From a virus: a stretch of DNA of 38,504 nucleotides. The stretch lies in IMG/VR virus record IMGVR_UViG_3300023284_001148, positions 1-38,504 of that record; one strand, written 5' to 3'. The translations under genes and the position numbers were made by a program. The notes below the pieces were generated by a model. That model saw nothing but the letters and a program-made list of their open reading frames with translations, was not told where the DNA came from and made no database searches. Shown here piece after piece: positions 1 through 7,961 of this stretch (position 1 is the stretch's first letter; every line of letters begins with the position of its first letter).

Positions 1-144
1 GGCGCAGGAAAATGACGGGCGCATTAGATAACAAGATGTTTGATAGGCAAAGAGAAGCCCCCACGGGGCTTAATGGAAGATGTAACTTTTGCGGACGTGA
101 TGTTGATTTGTTATTCGCCTTCCCAATCACAGTAAACGAAAAGA
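1..144. repeat. Terminal direct repeat, copy A
   Basis: Bases 1-144 are identical to 38361-38504. The 46-residue gene at 38235 stops inside the second copy and overlaps the gene at 12, so the join is biologically continuous. This shows a complete circular or terminally redundant genome of 38,360 bp. A repeat of this size can be an assembler overlap, so it does not prove a physical terminal repeat. Confidence 0.95.
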
Positions 145-395
145 CTTTTAAGACTGTCAAGGAGATAAATCACAAAAGCGGTCGAGAGATCCAACTTATT
201 TCTAAAAATCTCTGCTCCCAGAGAATCAATGTAAAACTAGATGATCTAACTCTCAAACCGATCAATGGCTGGGCTTATCAGATTTCTTTAGATTTTTGTA
301 GAGAATGTCTTGATAAAATAGGGACCAGGCATAAGTTTGGAAAGAAAATTAAAGAGAAAGCAAAGCGTTCTGTTTTTGCTACTCAACAGTTATAA
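12..395 (+). CDS. Small zinc-ribbon-like protein
   Basis: The product is 127 residues with two CxxC pairs, C24/C27 (CNFC) and a later pair in FCREC near residue 95-98, spaced as in a zinc ribbon with a long insert. The C-terminus is very lysine/arginine-rich (KKIKEKAKR). The start is set by an ATGA overlap with the upstream 46-residue gene across the genome join (38372 in the repeat copy), so it belongs to the operon beginning at 37894. The stop overlaps the next start (TAATG). A nucleic-acid-binding role is plausible from the Cys pairs and basic tail, but I recognise no family. Confidence 0.75.
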   Translation: MTGALDNKMFDRQREAPTGLNGRCNFCGRDVDLLFAFPITVNEKTFKTVKEINHKSGREIQLISKNLCSQRINVKLDDLTLKPINGWAYQISLDFCRECLDKIGTRHKFGKKIKEKAKRSVFATQQL

Positions 396-601
396 TGTCA
401 AGAGAAGAGCAACGAAGAGATTTAGAGCGAACGGTGGAAGAACTAGGGGGATGGCTATTGAGAGATGAGGAAGGAAAAAGCCCAGCCACTCATTTTAGAC
501 CTGAGACATTAAGGCGTTATGGGCCAGGGTTGCGATACGATGCTACCGTTAGAGTGATTCGATATGCCATTAAACAGGTGCTAGATTACGACAAAAACTG
601 A
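395..601 (+). CDS. Small charged protein of unknown function
   Basis: A 68-residue protein translationally coupled to the preceding gene through a TAATG overlap. It is arginine- and glutamate-rich at the N-terminus (MSREEQRRDLERTVEEL), predicted helical, followed by a tyrosine/arginine-rich part. No signal peptide, membrane segment or known motif is seen. It is the last gene before a new TATA box at 604, so it probably ends the operon that starts at 37894. Confidence 0.65.
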   Translation: MSREEQRRDLERTVEELGGWLLRDEEGKSPATHFRPETLRRYGPGLRYDATVRVIRYAIKQVLDYDKN

Positions 602-603
602 AA

Positions 604-613
604 GATTTATTTA
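604..613 (+). promoter_or_regulatory. TATA box for phosphoesterase operon
   Basis: GATTTATTTA starts about 30 nt before the ATG at 635. This is the archaeal TATA-to-start spacing for a leaderless mRNA and matches the spacing of the other promoters in this genome. Confidence 0.6.
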
Positions 614-634
614 GTTTGAAGTGTTCTGAAAATC

Positions 635-1498
635 ATGGCTAAAGCTCTTTCTGATATGGAAAAACTAGAACGATGGCTAAGTAAACAAAGCATGGATCCT
701 TCCGAAGCAAAGACCATGCTTCAGCAAGTTAGGAACCAAAAGAGCCGAGAATATAGCACATTCAAACATGACTTTTCTGGAACACATATCAAGATTGGAG
801 TCCTTGGAGATACTCACTTCGGAAACAAATGGACTGATTTAAGATTTCTCCAGGATGTAATGAGGCACTTTAAGAAACGAGGTGTTGAAGCAGTTTATCA
901 TGTAGGAGATATGACTGATGGTCCTTGGCAAAGACATAAGAATGTCCTGGAACAATACGCTCACGGGTTCGATGCGCAGGTAAAAGATTTCGTAGATCAC
1001 TTCCCAGAGATAGGTGTTCCAATATATATGATAGATGGAAACCATGATGGCTGGTACAGAAAAGGTGACGGCGCGGTTGTTGGAGAAGCTATTGCCTTGA
1101 GGAGAGATGATTGCCACTATCTTGGCGCTGACGAAGCAACAGTCAAATTTGGGAAATTAGAAATGATGATGTCTCACCCGGACGATGGATCTTCCTACGC
1201 TTATTCTTATAAGCCTCAAAAGCAAATTGAATCTATGGCAAAGATGGGAGAAAAGATGCCCAATATAATTGTTCAAGGCCACTATCATAAATTATTTTAC
1301 ATGCATACGGCAGGGATTCATTATTTTCAAACTGGAACTACTTGCAGGCAAACTCCTTGGATGAGGAATAAAAAAATAGCAGCAGACATGGGGGCCTGGG
1401 AGCTTGATATTTTTAGGAATACTAGGGGCAATCTAACTAGATTAGAAACTACACTTTTGCCCCATACTGGAGACAATCACACACAAGCAAGAAAATGA
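635..1498 (+). CDS. Calcineurin-like metallophosphoesterase
   Basis: A 287-residue protein with the complete metal-site series of the calcineurin-like phosphoesterase superfamily: GDTH at 58-61, GDMTDG at 91-96, GNHD at 135-138, SHPDDG at 180-185 and GHYH at 215-218. Members hydrolyse phosphodiesters or phosphomonoesters using two metal ions; some (SbcD/Mre11) are nucleases. No SbcC/Rad50 partner is present and the protein is shorter than Mre11, so a DNA-end role is only one option; removal of a host nucleotide signal or phosphate is equally possible. About 50 N-terminal helical residues precede the catalytic domain. The gene has its own leaderless promoter and overlaps the next gene by ATGA. 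Confidence 0.93.
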   Translation: MAKALSDMEKLERWLSKQSMDPSEAKTMLQQVRNQKSREYSTFKHDFSGTHIKIGVLGDTHFGNKWTDLRFLQDVMRHFKKRGVEAVYHVGDMTDGPWQRHKNVLEQYAHGFDAQVKDFVDHFPEIGVPIYMIDGNHDGWYRKGDGAVVGEAIALRRDDCHYLGADEATVKFGKLEMMMSHPDDGSSYAYSYKPQKQIESMAKMGEKMPNIIVQGHYHKLFYMHTAGIHYFQTGTTCRQTPWMRNKKIAADMGAWELDIFRNTRGNLTRLETTLLPHTGDNHTQARK

Positions 1499-1770
1499 GA
1501 ATCAGAATGAGAGACTTACTAGAGGTCATTGCCGAAGCCAAAGTATGCCAAAGAAGGAGGCTAGAAAATGCAGGATGGTCCTATGCCTACTCAGCTAATT
1601 CTTCAAGACCAGATGAGATCCTGATTGCTAGAGACCAGACTACACGACAAAAAACAGATACGTTAGTTCACGAAGCTGTTCATTTATATTATGCCAAGAG
1701 ACAAATGGTCGTAACCGAAAATGAAGTAATTAGACAAACTAGAATAATGATGAGAAGGCTGTATGGATAA
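1495..1770 (+). CDS. HExxH zinc-peptidase-like small protein
   Basis: A 91-residue protein with the motif HEAVH at residues 59-63, the HExxH signature of zincin metallopeptidases, followed by TENEVIRQT where a glutamate could be the third zinc ligand. In phage proteins of the ImmA/SprT type the same arrangement (TLVHEAVH, then ExExxR) is common. The start overlaps the phosphoesterase stop (ATGA), so the two are co-translated. The protein is very short for an active peptidase, so it could be a minimal domain. The substrate is unknown. Confidence 0.75.
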   Translation: MRIRMRDLLEVIAEAKVCQRRRLENAGWSYAYSANSSRPDEILIARDQTTRQKTDTLVHEAVHLYYAKRQMVVTENEVIRQTRIMMRRLYG

Positions 1771-1800
1771 CTTAATTAACAATCGATTCTTGATTTTCTT

Positions 1801-2184
1801 ATGGCTATCAAAGACATCGAGAAAGCAGCATTAAGAGAAGTTGCAGACTTTCTATTTACAAACTCTCAAGAGAACATTATCACAATGGGTATTTCTGACT
1901 TAGGATTCCTACTTAGATCCGGATCGATTAGAGAGGAAGGAGAGAACATAATTATTGAATATGATGCGCCCTATGCCTCAGCGATTAATTTTGGATCCCA
2001 ACCACACAATGTTTCTCCAAAGGAACTGGAAGGTTGGGTGAGAAGGAAATTGCGAAAGAAGAGCGAGGGAGAAGTTAAGAAAACAGCTTTTTTAATCAGC
2101 CGAAAGATAGCAAATGTTGGGACTAAGCCACAGCCATTTTTGGACCGTGCCATCGCCAATACTAAGATTAGGTTTAGAGTATAA
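1801..2184 (+). CDS. HK97 gp10-like tail completion (neck) protein
   Basis: A 127-residue protein with features of the HK97 gp10 family: a helical N-terminus, the segment YDAPYASAINFGSQPH near residues 54-70, and the C-terminal VGTKPQPFLDRAI near residues 107-120, where gp10-like proteins have xPRPFLxxA. These proteins join head connector and tail in siphoviruses. Here the gene is separated from the other neck genes (9.4-10.6 kb) by the helicase and capsid genes, an unusual displacement. An AT-rich CTTAATTAA lies about 30 nt upstream of the ATG and may be its TATA box. Confidence 0.8.
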   Translation: MAIKDIEKAALREVADFLFTNSQENIITMGISDLGFLLRSGSIREEGENIIIEYDAPYASAINFGSQPHNVSPKELEGWVRRKLRKKSEGEVKKTAFLISRKIANVGTKPQPFLDRAIANTKIRFRV

Positions 2185-2185
2185 C

Positions 2186-2195
2186 ATTTATAAAG
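2186..2195 (+). promoter_or_regulatory. Class A promoter, helicase gene
   Basis: ATTTATAAAG starts 30 nt before the ATG at 2216, and GATTATAGTTTGT fills the region just before the start. The same two-part pattern (TTTATAAAG plus TATAGTTTA-like element touching the start) recurs before 12563, 23892, 26775, 29468 and 37894. Confidence 0.75.
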
Positions 2196-2215
2196 AGCAA
2201 TAGATTATAGTTTGT

Positions 2216-3733
2216 ATGAATATTAAAGAGGTGCAGGAAACCCAGAAAAAGCTTTTAGAAATTAAGCAAAGCGTAGAGGAAAAGCTTGGAGATTTAGAAG
2301 AACTCGAGTCTAATATCAAGTTCCACCAAAAAGGCATCAAGAAGGCGGCAGATAGTTTAGAGAAAGGTTTGATTGATTTCATAGAGAGAGATAAATTTGT
2401 TAAGTTCTTTGAGAAGCCTTACGCTTTAATACCTCTGAAAAATTCTTACCTGGTTGCTGTTCCTAAATTTGTCAAAGGTTTTCAGGTTGGATGGCTCTGG
2501 AAGGAAACGGATCAGTATTTCATTTACCAGGTAAACCAATACTCTAGATGGCTTGGCGACATTCCAGGAGATCTACTAGAGAAGTTGGCCCCGAAAGAGG
2601 AAATCAAAGCAGAGATCATTGGAGATACTCTTTATTTTAATCCCAGAGATAAGGAGAAGATTAAAACGAAGTTCGGGAATCACATAACCCAACTTACAGA
2701 AAACACGGCTAGGATCATTAAGGGCCACGAATTTAATTTGATTGTGGATATGGTAGAAGGAGGGACTTTACCATTCAAAGCCAAGAGAGTGGAGGATTCA
2801 GATATAAGGGTGCTTGCAAATTCTAAGTTCGAGTTAAGAGATTATCAAAAGCCGGCCTTTGACAAGTTCTTGGAAGTAGGGGCAATAGGATTATTTCATC
2901 CAACCGGCGCGGGGAAAAGTTTTATCGCTATGAAAGCCCTAGAAGTCCTCAAAGGAGATAAATTAATTGTAGTGCCAACAAGAAGTCTAGTCGAGCAATG
3001 GAATTATTACATCGAGGAGAATATTCCCCAATGTAAAGATGAAATCACTCTTGTCACTTACCAAGGGTTCAGAAATGCAGATAGGGACTACATGCTAGCA
3101 ATATTTGATGAATGCCAAAAACTTCCGGCAAATACTTTCTCAAGGTTGGCTTTAGTTAATACGAAATATCGAATCGGACTAAGCGCGAGTCCACATAGAG
3201 AGGATGGAAGAGAAGCCTACATTTTCGCTTTAACAGGATTTCCGATCGGACTTAATTGGGAAGAGTATATGAAAACTCAGGGTAAAAAGTATCATCCGAT
3301 TAATGTCTATATTGTTCAAACAGATGTGCAGAAAGAAAAGAAAGCATTATCTCTCGTTAATAGAAATAAGAAGACATTGATATTCTCGGACAGTTTAGAT
3401 ATAGGGAGCAAGATCTCGAAGAAATTGGGAGTACCATTTGTTTATGGAGATACTCAAAACAGGCTAGAGATTATTAGGGATAATCCTGTATGTGTTGTTT
3501 CGAGAGTTGCAGATCTAGGAATTTCAATTAAGGATCTCAATCATATTATCGAGGTCGATTTTCTATTTGGAAGCAGACAACAAGAACTTCAAAGAACTGG
3601 TCGTTTGATGCACAGCGAATCTACTGATACCAAACATGATATTATTATGACTCAAAAAGAGCTAGAGATGTATGGAAAAAGACTTTGGAGCTTGCAAGAA
3701 AAAGGATTTAAGGTGAAAATCATCGAGGAATGA
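2216..3733 (+). CDS. Superfamily 2 helicase (XPB/UvsW-like)
   Basis: A 505-residue SF2 helicase. After a coiled-coil N-terminus (about 1-60) and a roughly 140-residue accessory domain come the motor motifs: Q-motif-like LRDYQ at 207-211, Walker A PTGAGKS at 229-235, VVPTRSLVEQW (motif Ia) near 252-262, Walker B DECQ at 298-301, SAS motif III at 323-325, motif V VADLGISI near 431-438 and motif VI QRTGR at 459-463. The order and DECx box resemble XPB and phage UvsW enzymes that unwind or anneal branched DNA. It is the only replicative-type enzyme in the genome, so it likely supports host-dependent replication or recombination. It has its own promoter and sits between structural genes. Confidence 0.93.
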   Translation: MNIKEVQETQKKLLEIKQSVEEKLGDLEELESNIKFHQKGIKKAADSLEKGLIDFIERDKFVKFFEKPYALIPLKNSYLVAVPKFVKGFQVGWLWKETDQYFIYQVNQYSRWLGDIPGDLLEKLAPKEEIKAEIIGDTLYFNPRDKEKIKTKFGNHITQLTENTARIIKGHEFNLIVDMVEGGTLPFKAKRVEDSDIRVLANSKFELRDYQKPAFDKFLEVGAIGLFHPTGAGKSFIAMKALEVLKGDKLIVVPTRSLVEQWNYYIEENIPQCKDEITLVTYQGFRNADRDYMLAIFDECQKLPANTFSRLALVNTKYRIGLSASPHREDGREAYIFALTGFPIGLNWEEYMKTQGKKYHPINVYIVQTDVQKEKKALSLVNRNKKTLIFSDSLDIGSKISKKLGVPFVYGDTQNRLEIIRDNPVCVVSRVADLGISIKDLNHIIEVDFLFGSRQQELQRTGRLMHSESTDTKHDIIMTQKELEMYGKRLWSLQEKGFKVKIIEE

Positions 3734-3742
3734 AAACCGTTA

Positions 3743-3752
3743 CATTTATTTA
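3743..3752 (+). promoter_or_regulatory. Class B promoter, capsid operon
   Basis: CATTTATTTA starts about 30 nt before the ATG at 3774, followed by a pyrimidine-rich stretch ending TTTTCT directly at the start. The element before 18826 is nearly identical (CATTTATTTATT then T/C-rich), and both serve structural genes. Confidence 0.7.
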
Positions 3753-3773
3753 TTCTACACCCCTTGATTTTCT

Positions 3774-5255
3774 ATGAACCAAGGTTTAATTCAGAAAGAA
3801 AAGCCCGAGCAAATTCCAGAGGTGGAAATTTTAAACAAAGAGGATCGGATCTTTAAGGCATGGGGATCTGTTGAAGTAAAAGATAAAGACGGAGATTTGT
3901 TGCCGATGGATGAGTTTAGAAAAATCATGCCTATTATAATGAAACGTGGCGGAGCCTTGATGGACACGCATACTAATCGAACGATAGGCAAGATTCTTAA
4001 TTACGAATTTAGGGAAAAGCAAACTGAGGACGGGACAGCTGAAGGAGTTTATCTAACTTGTCAAGTTCACCAAGATTTTGATTTGGATGATCAAATCTGG
4101 AAAGGAATCAAGGATGGAGATTACCAAGGACTTTCTTTCGGTGGCCGAAATAAGTTTGAAGAAATTAAATTTGAGAAAGGCATGGATATGACAAAAGTAT
4201 TGACTGGCTTAGAAGGCTTTGAGTTTTCTGTTGTTCCCTCTATGGCGAACCAAGAAGCTACAATGGATCAAGTTAATTTTTTAGCGAAGGCTGAAATAAA
4301 AAAAGAGGATGGCGAAACTTCAGAAGCATTAGATCACTACCATTTGTATCGCACTGATGATTCTGGAAATGGAGAAACAAAAGGCACGTTGCCAAGAGAA
4401 TATCCGGAACATAGACACCAAATAGTTGATGGTGTAGTTCAGGAAGAAGGAGATCATTCTCACAAATTAACTAGGGTTCTCGTAGAAAAACAAAGGATAG
4501 AAAAAGGGTTTGCTGGGTTTAAAGATTTTGCAGATTGTGTTAGCCAAAACCAAGATAAAAACAACCCAGATGCGTTCTGCGGTTTTCTTCAGAATCAAGT
4601 AGAGAAGGCGGAAAAAGAGTATAGCGTCGATGAAGAGGAAAAAAGTAAACAAACTAAAAAGAGTTCGACTTTACCGTCGGGTAGTGAAAATGCAGAAAAC
4701 TTTATAAAGAACAAAGACTCCAATATATTAATGACAGACAATAAAAAGATTGGTGAAGAGGAAATGGCTCCGGCTGCTCCTGTTGAAACTACTTCTCTAG
4801 ACGAAATTAAGAGTCTTTTACTACAGCTTATTGAAAGGGTTAGTCCCGTGGCAAAAGAGGGCCATAAGGATGAGGATGAAGAAGATAAAGAAAAGAAAAA
4901 GGTAGACCATGAAGATGAGGATGACGATAAAGAAAAGAAAAAAGCTGATGTTGAGAAGGATGTAAATCCAGAAACAAGTGGCGAGAAAGTACAATTACCT
5001 CAAACTACAGATGAAGTAATCCAGGAGCAAGAACCGGCTGAAGGTGCTGAGTCTGATGAAGTTAAGTTTGTTGAAAAGGTCAAGACTGAAGTAAATAAAG
5101 AAATCACAAAGGTTAGACAAGAGTTAGGGTTGTCAAAAGAGTCAACACCAAGATTAGCAACAGATAGGGAAGTCACTAAATCACAGTCTAATAAAGCCCC
5201 AACTAATTTCAGGGAAGCAAATGCTTTAGTTAGAAAATTGGAGATACGAAGATGA
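3774..5255 (+). CDS. Prohead protease-scaffold fusion (XkdF-like)
   Basis: The 493-residue product starts with a capsid maturation protease domain (about 25-170): FKAWGSVEVKDKDGD, DTHTN with candidate catalytic His66, and GLSFGGR with candidate Ser121, as in the XkdF-type herpesvirus-like serine protease family. Residues 188-230 form a His-rich segment (HYH, HRH, DHSH). Residues 245-275 carry FADCVSQNQ and AFCGF, a Cys-bearing module often seen after XkdF proteases. The rest (320-493) is strongly charged with EDEEDKEKKK-type runs and a helical end, typical of scaffold. The major capsid gene overlaps by ATGA. The protease would digest the scaffold and trim the capsid protein. An internal promoter can produce the scaffold alone. 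Confidence 0.9.
   Translation: MNQGLIQKEKPEQIPEVEILNKEDRIFKAWGSVEVKDKDGDLLPMDEFRKIMPIIMKRGGALMDTHTNRTIGKILNYEFREKQTEDGTAEGVYLTCQVHQDFDLDDQIWKGIKDGDYQGLSFGGRNKFEEIKFEKGMDMTKVLTGLEGFEFSVVPSMANQEATMDQVNFLAKAEIKKEDGETSEALDHYHLYRTDDSGNGETKGTLPREYPEHRHQIVDGVVQEEGDHSHKLTRVLVEKQRIEKGFAGFKDFADCVSQNQDKNNPDAFCGFLQNQVEKAEKEYSVDEEEKSKQTKKSSTLPSGSENAENFIKNKDSNILMTDNKKIGEEEMAPAAPVETTSLDEIKSLLLQLIERVSPVAKEGHKDEDEEDKEKKKVDHEDEDDDKEKKKADVEKDVNPETSGEKVQLPQTTDEVIQEQEPAEGAESDEVKFVEKVKTEVNKEITKVRQELGLSKESTPRLATDREVTKSQSNKAPTNFREANALVRKLEIRR
4700..4709 (+). promoter_or_regulatory. Internal TATA box for nested scaffold
   Basis: CTTTATAAAG begins 30-31 nt before an in-frame ATG at 4731, the same spacing as the intergenic promoters. 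It lies wholly inside the protease-scaffold reading frame, exactly at the boundary between the protease part and the charged scaffold part. Confidence 0.65.
4731..5255 (+). CDS. Nested capsid scaffold protein (internal start)
   Basis: ATG 4731 is in frame with the gene at 3774 (residue 320) and would give a 174-residue scaffold with the sequence start MTDNKKIGEEEM. It contains a proline/alanine patch, a leucine-rich helix (LDEIKSLLLQLIERV), acidic-basic runs, and a C-terminal coiled helix. Nested scaffold genes are known in lambda (Nu3 within C), where internal translation starts are used; here the distinguishing sign is a well-spaced TATA box at 4700, suggesting a separate leaderless mRNA that supplies excess scaffold over protease. 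Inferred from sequence only. Confidence 0.6.
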   Translation: MTDNKKIGEEEMAPAAPVETTSLDEIKSLLLQLIERVSPVAKEGHKDEDEEDKEKKKVDHEDEDDDKEKKKADVEKDVNPETSGEKVQLPQTTDEVIQEQEPAEGAESDEVKFVEKVKTEVNKEITKVRQELGLSKESTPRLATDREVTKSQSNKAPTNFREANALVRKLEIRR

Positions 5256-6394
5256 AATTTGAAACAATACAAGATCTGGAAGAATACTACTACGGTGGAT
5301 ACAGCGATGTTTTCAAGGTAGATGCACCAGTATTAAGTACAACTACAGGAGTTCTTAACACAATATTTGGAAGAATGGTTTGGGCTTTGTTCAATCAGGA
5401 AGCTAATATGTTTGGTCTTTTGCCTAAAGTTCCATGGGATAAATCTGGGTGGAGACTAATGACTGCTCGTGCAGGAGCTACAGCAGACGGCGGAATAGCT
5501 GAGGCAGGTACAATTCCAGATTCTATAAAACCAACATTCTTAGAAGTTACAAACACATTGAAGACTAACGCACACGTCTTTGAAGTTTCTGAAGTTCAAG
5601 AATATCTAGCAGACAAAGATGATGGTACTTCTGATCTTGAAGCAATGAGACAGTTGATGGCTATTAAGCATAAGGAAGCTATGAACCAGTTGTTATTAGT
5701 AGATGTAAGCGTGGATGCGGCAGCTGCAACAGCAAACTACGCTGGAAAGAATGGTTTTGAGACTATTGACAGAGTAGTTTCAAGTGATTCAGAAGAAGAC
5801 GCTTTTGGTGGAACATATACCTCTTTCTTCGATATATTCGGACTAGATAGAGATACCGCAACTACATTCGACTCTCAGGTGGACCATAACTCTGGTACAG
5901 ACAGATCAGTTAGTGACGCCTTGATTAGAACTTCGATTTACGATACTAAGAACGCTGGCGGAAACACTACAGTAATTGTGACTGGGTGGGACACAGTAAA
6001 GGCAGTAGTTGCTCTTTACTCCGATCAAGTAAGATATAATGTTCTCGGAGAAGCTACAATCAGTGTTGGAGTAAACGGAATCCAGACTGAAGAAGGAATT
6101 AACACCGGAATAAGAGTAGCTAGTTTGTATGGAATCCCACAAATCGCAACCAAGGATATGATTCAAGACACAATCTCTAGAATGTTCTTCTTAGATACAA
6201 GTGATCCAGAAGGAGCAGGTATGCCTAGACTTGGTTTGAGTATTGCAAAGCCAACACAATATTTCCAGGCAGGAATAGACGATAACACTCCTTTCGCGAT
6301 AGATAAATTCACAACGCAAGGAATGTATAGAACAATGGGAGAAATCTTTTGTACGACATTCCAAGCACAAGCTAAATTAAGGGACCTTTCTTAA
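5252..6394 (+). CDS. Major capsid protein, HK97 fold
   Basis: A 380-residue protein directly following the protease-scaffold gene with an ATGA overlap, the standard place of the HK97-fold capsid gene. The sequence has the expected pattern: N-terminal helix with Tyr-rich segment (EEYYYGGYSDVFK), ANMFGLLPKVPW, an E-loop-like RAGATADGGIAEAGTIPDS near 73-91, a long spine-helix candidate (DLEAMRQLMAIKHKEAMNQL, near 130-149), and an A-domain-like end with YGIPQIATKDM and a conserved-looking FAIDKFTTQGMYRTMGE. It forms the icosahedral shell. Codon use looks ordinary for the genome, and there is little sign of a cleavable N-terminal delta domain, which fits a separate scaffold. Confidence 0.88.
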   Translation: MKFETIQDLEEYYYGGYSDVFKVDAPVLSTTTGVLNTIFGRMVWALFNQEANMFGLLPKVPWDKSGWRLMTARAGATADGGIAEAGTIPDSIKPTFLEVTNTLKTNAHVFEVSEVQEYLADKDDGTSDLEAMRQLMAIKHKEAMNQLLLVDVSVDAAAATANYAGKNGFETIDRVVSSDSEEDAFGGTYTSFFDIFGLDRDTATTFDSQVDHNSGTDRSVSDALIRTSIYDTKNAGGNTTVIVTGWDTVKAVVALYSDQVRYNVLGEATISVGVNGIQTEEGINTGIRVASLYGIPQIATKDMIQDTISRMFFLDTSDPEGAGMPRLGLSIAKPTQYFQAGIDDNTPFAIDKFTTQGMYRTMGEIFCTTFQAQAKLRDLS

Positions 6395-6395
6395 A

Positions 6396-7697
6396 ATGGC
6401 GGGATTGACATCCACTGCTGGCAACCCAGCAGCACCACCTTATAATAACGGACCATTCTCTTGGGATCAGAATCTAACTCTTACTGGGGACTTTACGGTC
6501 AACGGAACTTTTACTTTTGGAGATGCGGCTACTGATAATCTTATTGTTCAGGGTGATTTAAGAATAAATGATGATCGGTTTCTACATTGGGGAACAAACG
6601 AAGATGTCTCTATTGAATTTGATGAAGATGGAACTAATGATCTAAGAATAACTGCTTTAGCTGCGGGCGGAGCTGGTTGGATTCAACTTATGGCTAACGG
6701 AACTGCAACAGGAGCCGGCGGTGTATTTACTGTGACTGCGGGTGCAGGAGGCGCAACATCTGGTTTAGGTGGAGCTGTCTTGATAACTGGTGGAGCGGGA
6801 ACAGCTGGGGACTCAGCCGGAGGAGCTTCTTCCTTAGTGGCTGGCGCAGGTCAAGGTTCAGCAGCAGGAGGCGCAGGAGCTTTAACTGGTGGAGCCGGCG
6901 GGGCAACAGGCGTTGGGGGAAATCTAACAATCACTACTGGAGCAGGAGGCGCAACTTCTGGAGTTAGCGGAACTGCAACAATTAGTTCAGGGGCCGTTGC
7001 TAATGCTACGACCGGTACCGCTTCCGCAACAGGTGGAGTCACATTAACAACTGGTACTGCCGGAACAGCTACAACTGGAGTAGCGGGTGCAGGCGGGGCG
7101 TTGGCTCTTACTGGCGTAGTTGGTGGGGTAGCATCGGGTGCAACTGGTGAAGGCGGAGCAGGAAGCGCGATTAATATTTTATCTGGTATTGGTGGAGCGA
7201 CTACTGATAGTGCTGCTGGTGTTGAAACTGGTGGAGCCGGAGGGGATGTAGCTCTAACTGGTGGAGCCGGAGGAGCGATTGACAATGCTTCAACTGGAAC
7301 AGCAGGGGCAGGATCAGATGTGACCATAACTGCCGGAGCGGGTGGTGCAGCAGATGCAGGAAGTTCCACAGGTGGAGCCGGTGGAGATTTGACTTTAGTT
7401 TCTGGAACTGGAGGAGTTAGTTCTAGCGGAACAGCTGGCGCAGATGGGACAATTATTTTCACGAGTGATAATCCTGTAAATATGAATAACTCTGGAATAA
7501 GAACAATCCAAGCAGTGACAAATGTTAACGATACAACTCCTACTGACGCAGAACTTGATACTGCATTTGGCGTAGCAGCTACATTAGGAAGAGGATTTAT
7601 TGGGCTTGTCGACGATAACGATGCAGACACAATAGGATATATCTGTTGGACAACTGATGCTTCGTGGTTCTTCATAATTGGAACAAAAGCAACTTAG
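6396..7697 (+). CDS. Glycine/alanine-rich capsid decoration or head-fibre protein
   Basis: A 433-residue protein two bases after the capsid gene. Residues 25-90 resemble a phage fibre repeat (DQNLTLTGDFTVNGTFTFGDAATDN, given here in part as TLTGDFTVNG). Residues 95-360 are imperfect repeats around GGAGGATSG / LTGGAGGA / TGTAGAG, with almost no charged or aromatic residues, followed by a compact C-terminal domain (TNVNDTTPTDAELDTAFG to WFFIIGT). Position next to the capsid gene suggests a surface decoration or head fibre; a Gly-rich polyproline-II bundle or stacked beta fold is possible. The long antisense open frame opposite the repeats is a composition artefact. Confidence 0.7.
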   Translation: MAGLTSTAGNPAAPPYNNGPFSWDQNLTLTGDFTVNGTFTFGDAATDNLIVQGDLRINDDRFLHWGTNEDVSIEFDEDGTNDLRITALAAGGAGWIQLMANGTATGAGGVFTVTAGAGGATSGLGGAVLITGGAGTAGDSAGGASSLVAGAGQGSAAGGAGALTGGAGGATGVGGNLTITTGAGGATSGVSGTATISSGAVANATTGTASATGGVTLTTGTAGTATTGVAGAGGALALTGVVGGVASGATGEGGAGSAINILSGIGGATTDSAAGVETGGAGGDVALTGGAGGAIDNASTGTAGAGSDVTITAGAGGAADAGSSTGGAGGDLTLVSGTGGVSSSGTAGADGTIIFTSDNPVNMNNSGIRTIQAVTNVNDTTPTDAELDTAFGVAATLGRGFIGLVDDNDADTIGYICWTTDASWFFIIGTKAT

Positions 7698-7720
7698 TTT
7701 TATATTTTATAGATAGAAGA

Positions 7721-7730
7721 ATTTAAATAA
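7721..7730 (+). promoter_or_regulatory. TATA box before 7751
   Basis: ATTTAAATAA starts exactly 30 nt before the ATG at 7751 in the 53-nt gap after the glycine-rich gene; consistent with leaderless initiation. Confidence 0.6.
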
Positions 7731-7750
7731 CTGGAACCCTTGAGGAACGC

Positions 7751-7960
7751 ATGGCAGAAGAAGTAAAGAAAGACAAGGATGAAGTCAAAGAAAGGCCTAA
7801 ACTCAAGAATCCAAAGATTCTTCGCCCAGGGGATAAACAAAAATCTATAATTCTTACAACTGACGGAATCAATATTAATATGCAAGTTAATGAAGTAAAC
7901 GCTCTAGAGGTCGAGATGATGCTAACTAAAGCTTTGAGTGCTATACAAAAAGGGAGGTAA
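7751..7960 (+). CDS. Small lysine-rich protein, unknown
   Basis: A 69-residue protein: a charged N-terminus (EEVKKDKDEVKERPKLKNPK) and a more ordered C-terminal part (ILTTDGININMQVNEVNALEVEMMLTKALSAIQKGR). Its own TATA box lies at 7721. It is followed after one base by a smaller gene using a GGGAGGT ribosome site placed over its stop. No family recognised; position in the head region suggests a virion or assembly role. Confidence 0.65.
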   Translation: MAEEVKKDKDEVKERPKLKNPKILRPGDKQKSIILTTDGININMQVNEVNALEVEMMLTKALSAIQKGR

Positions 7961-7961
7961 A

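Noticed and set aside
6851-7675. A 274-codon open frame on the minus strand opposite the glycine-rich gene
   Set aside because: Its Pro/Ala/Val composition is just the reverse complement of GGN/GCN codons; the + strand frame has the fibre-like start, a capsid neighbour and normal spacing.
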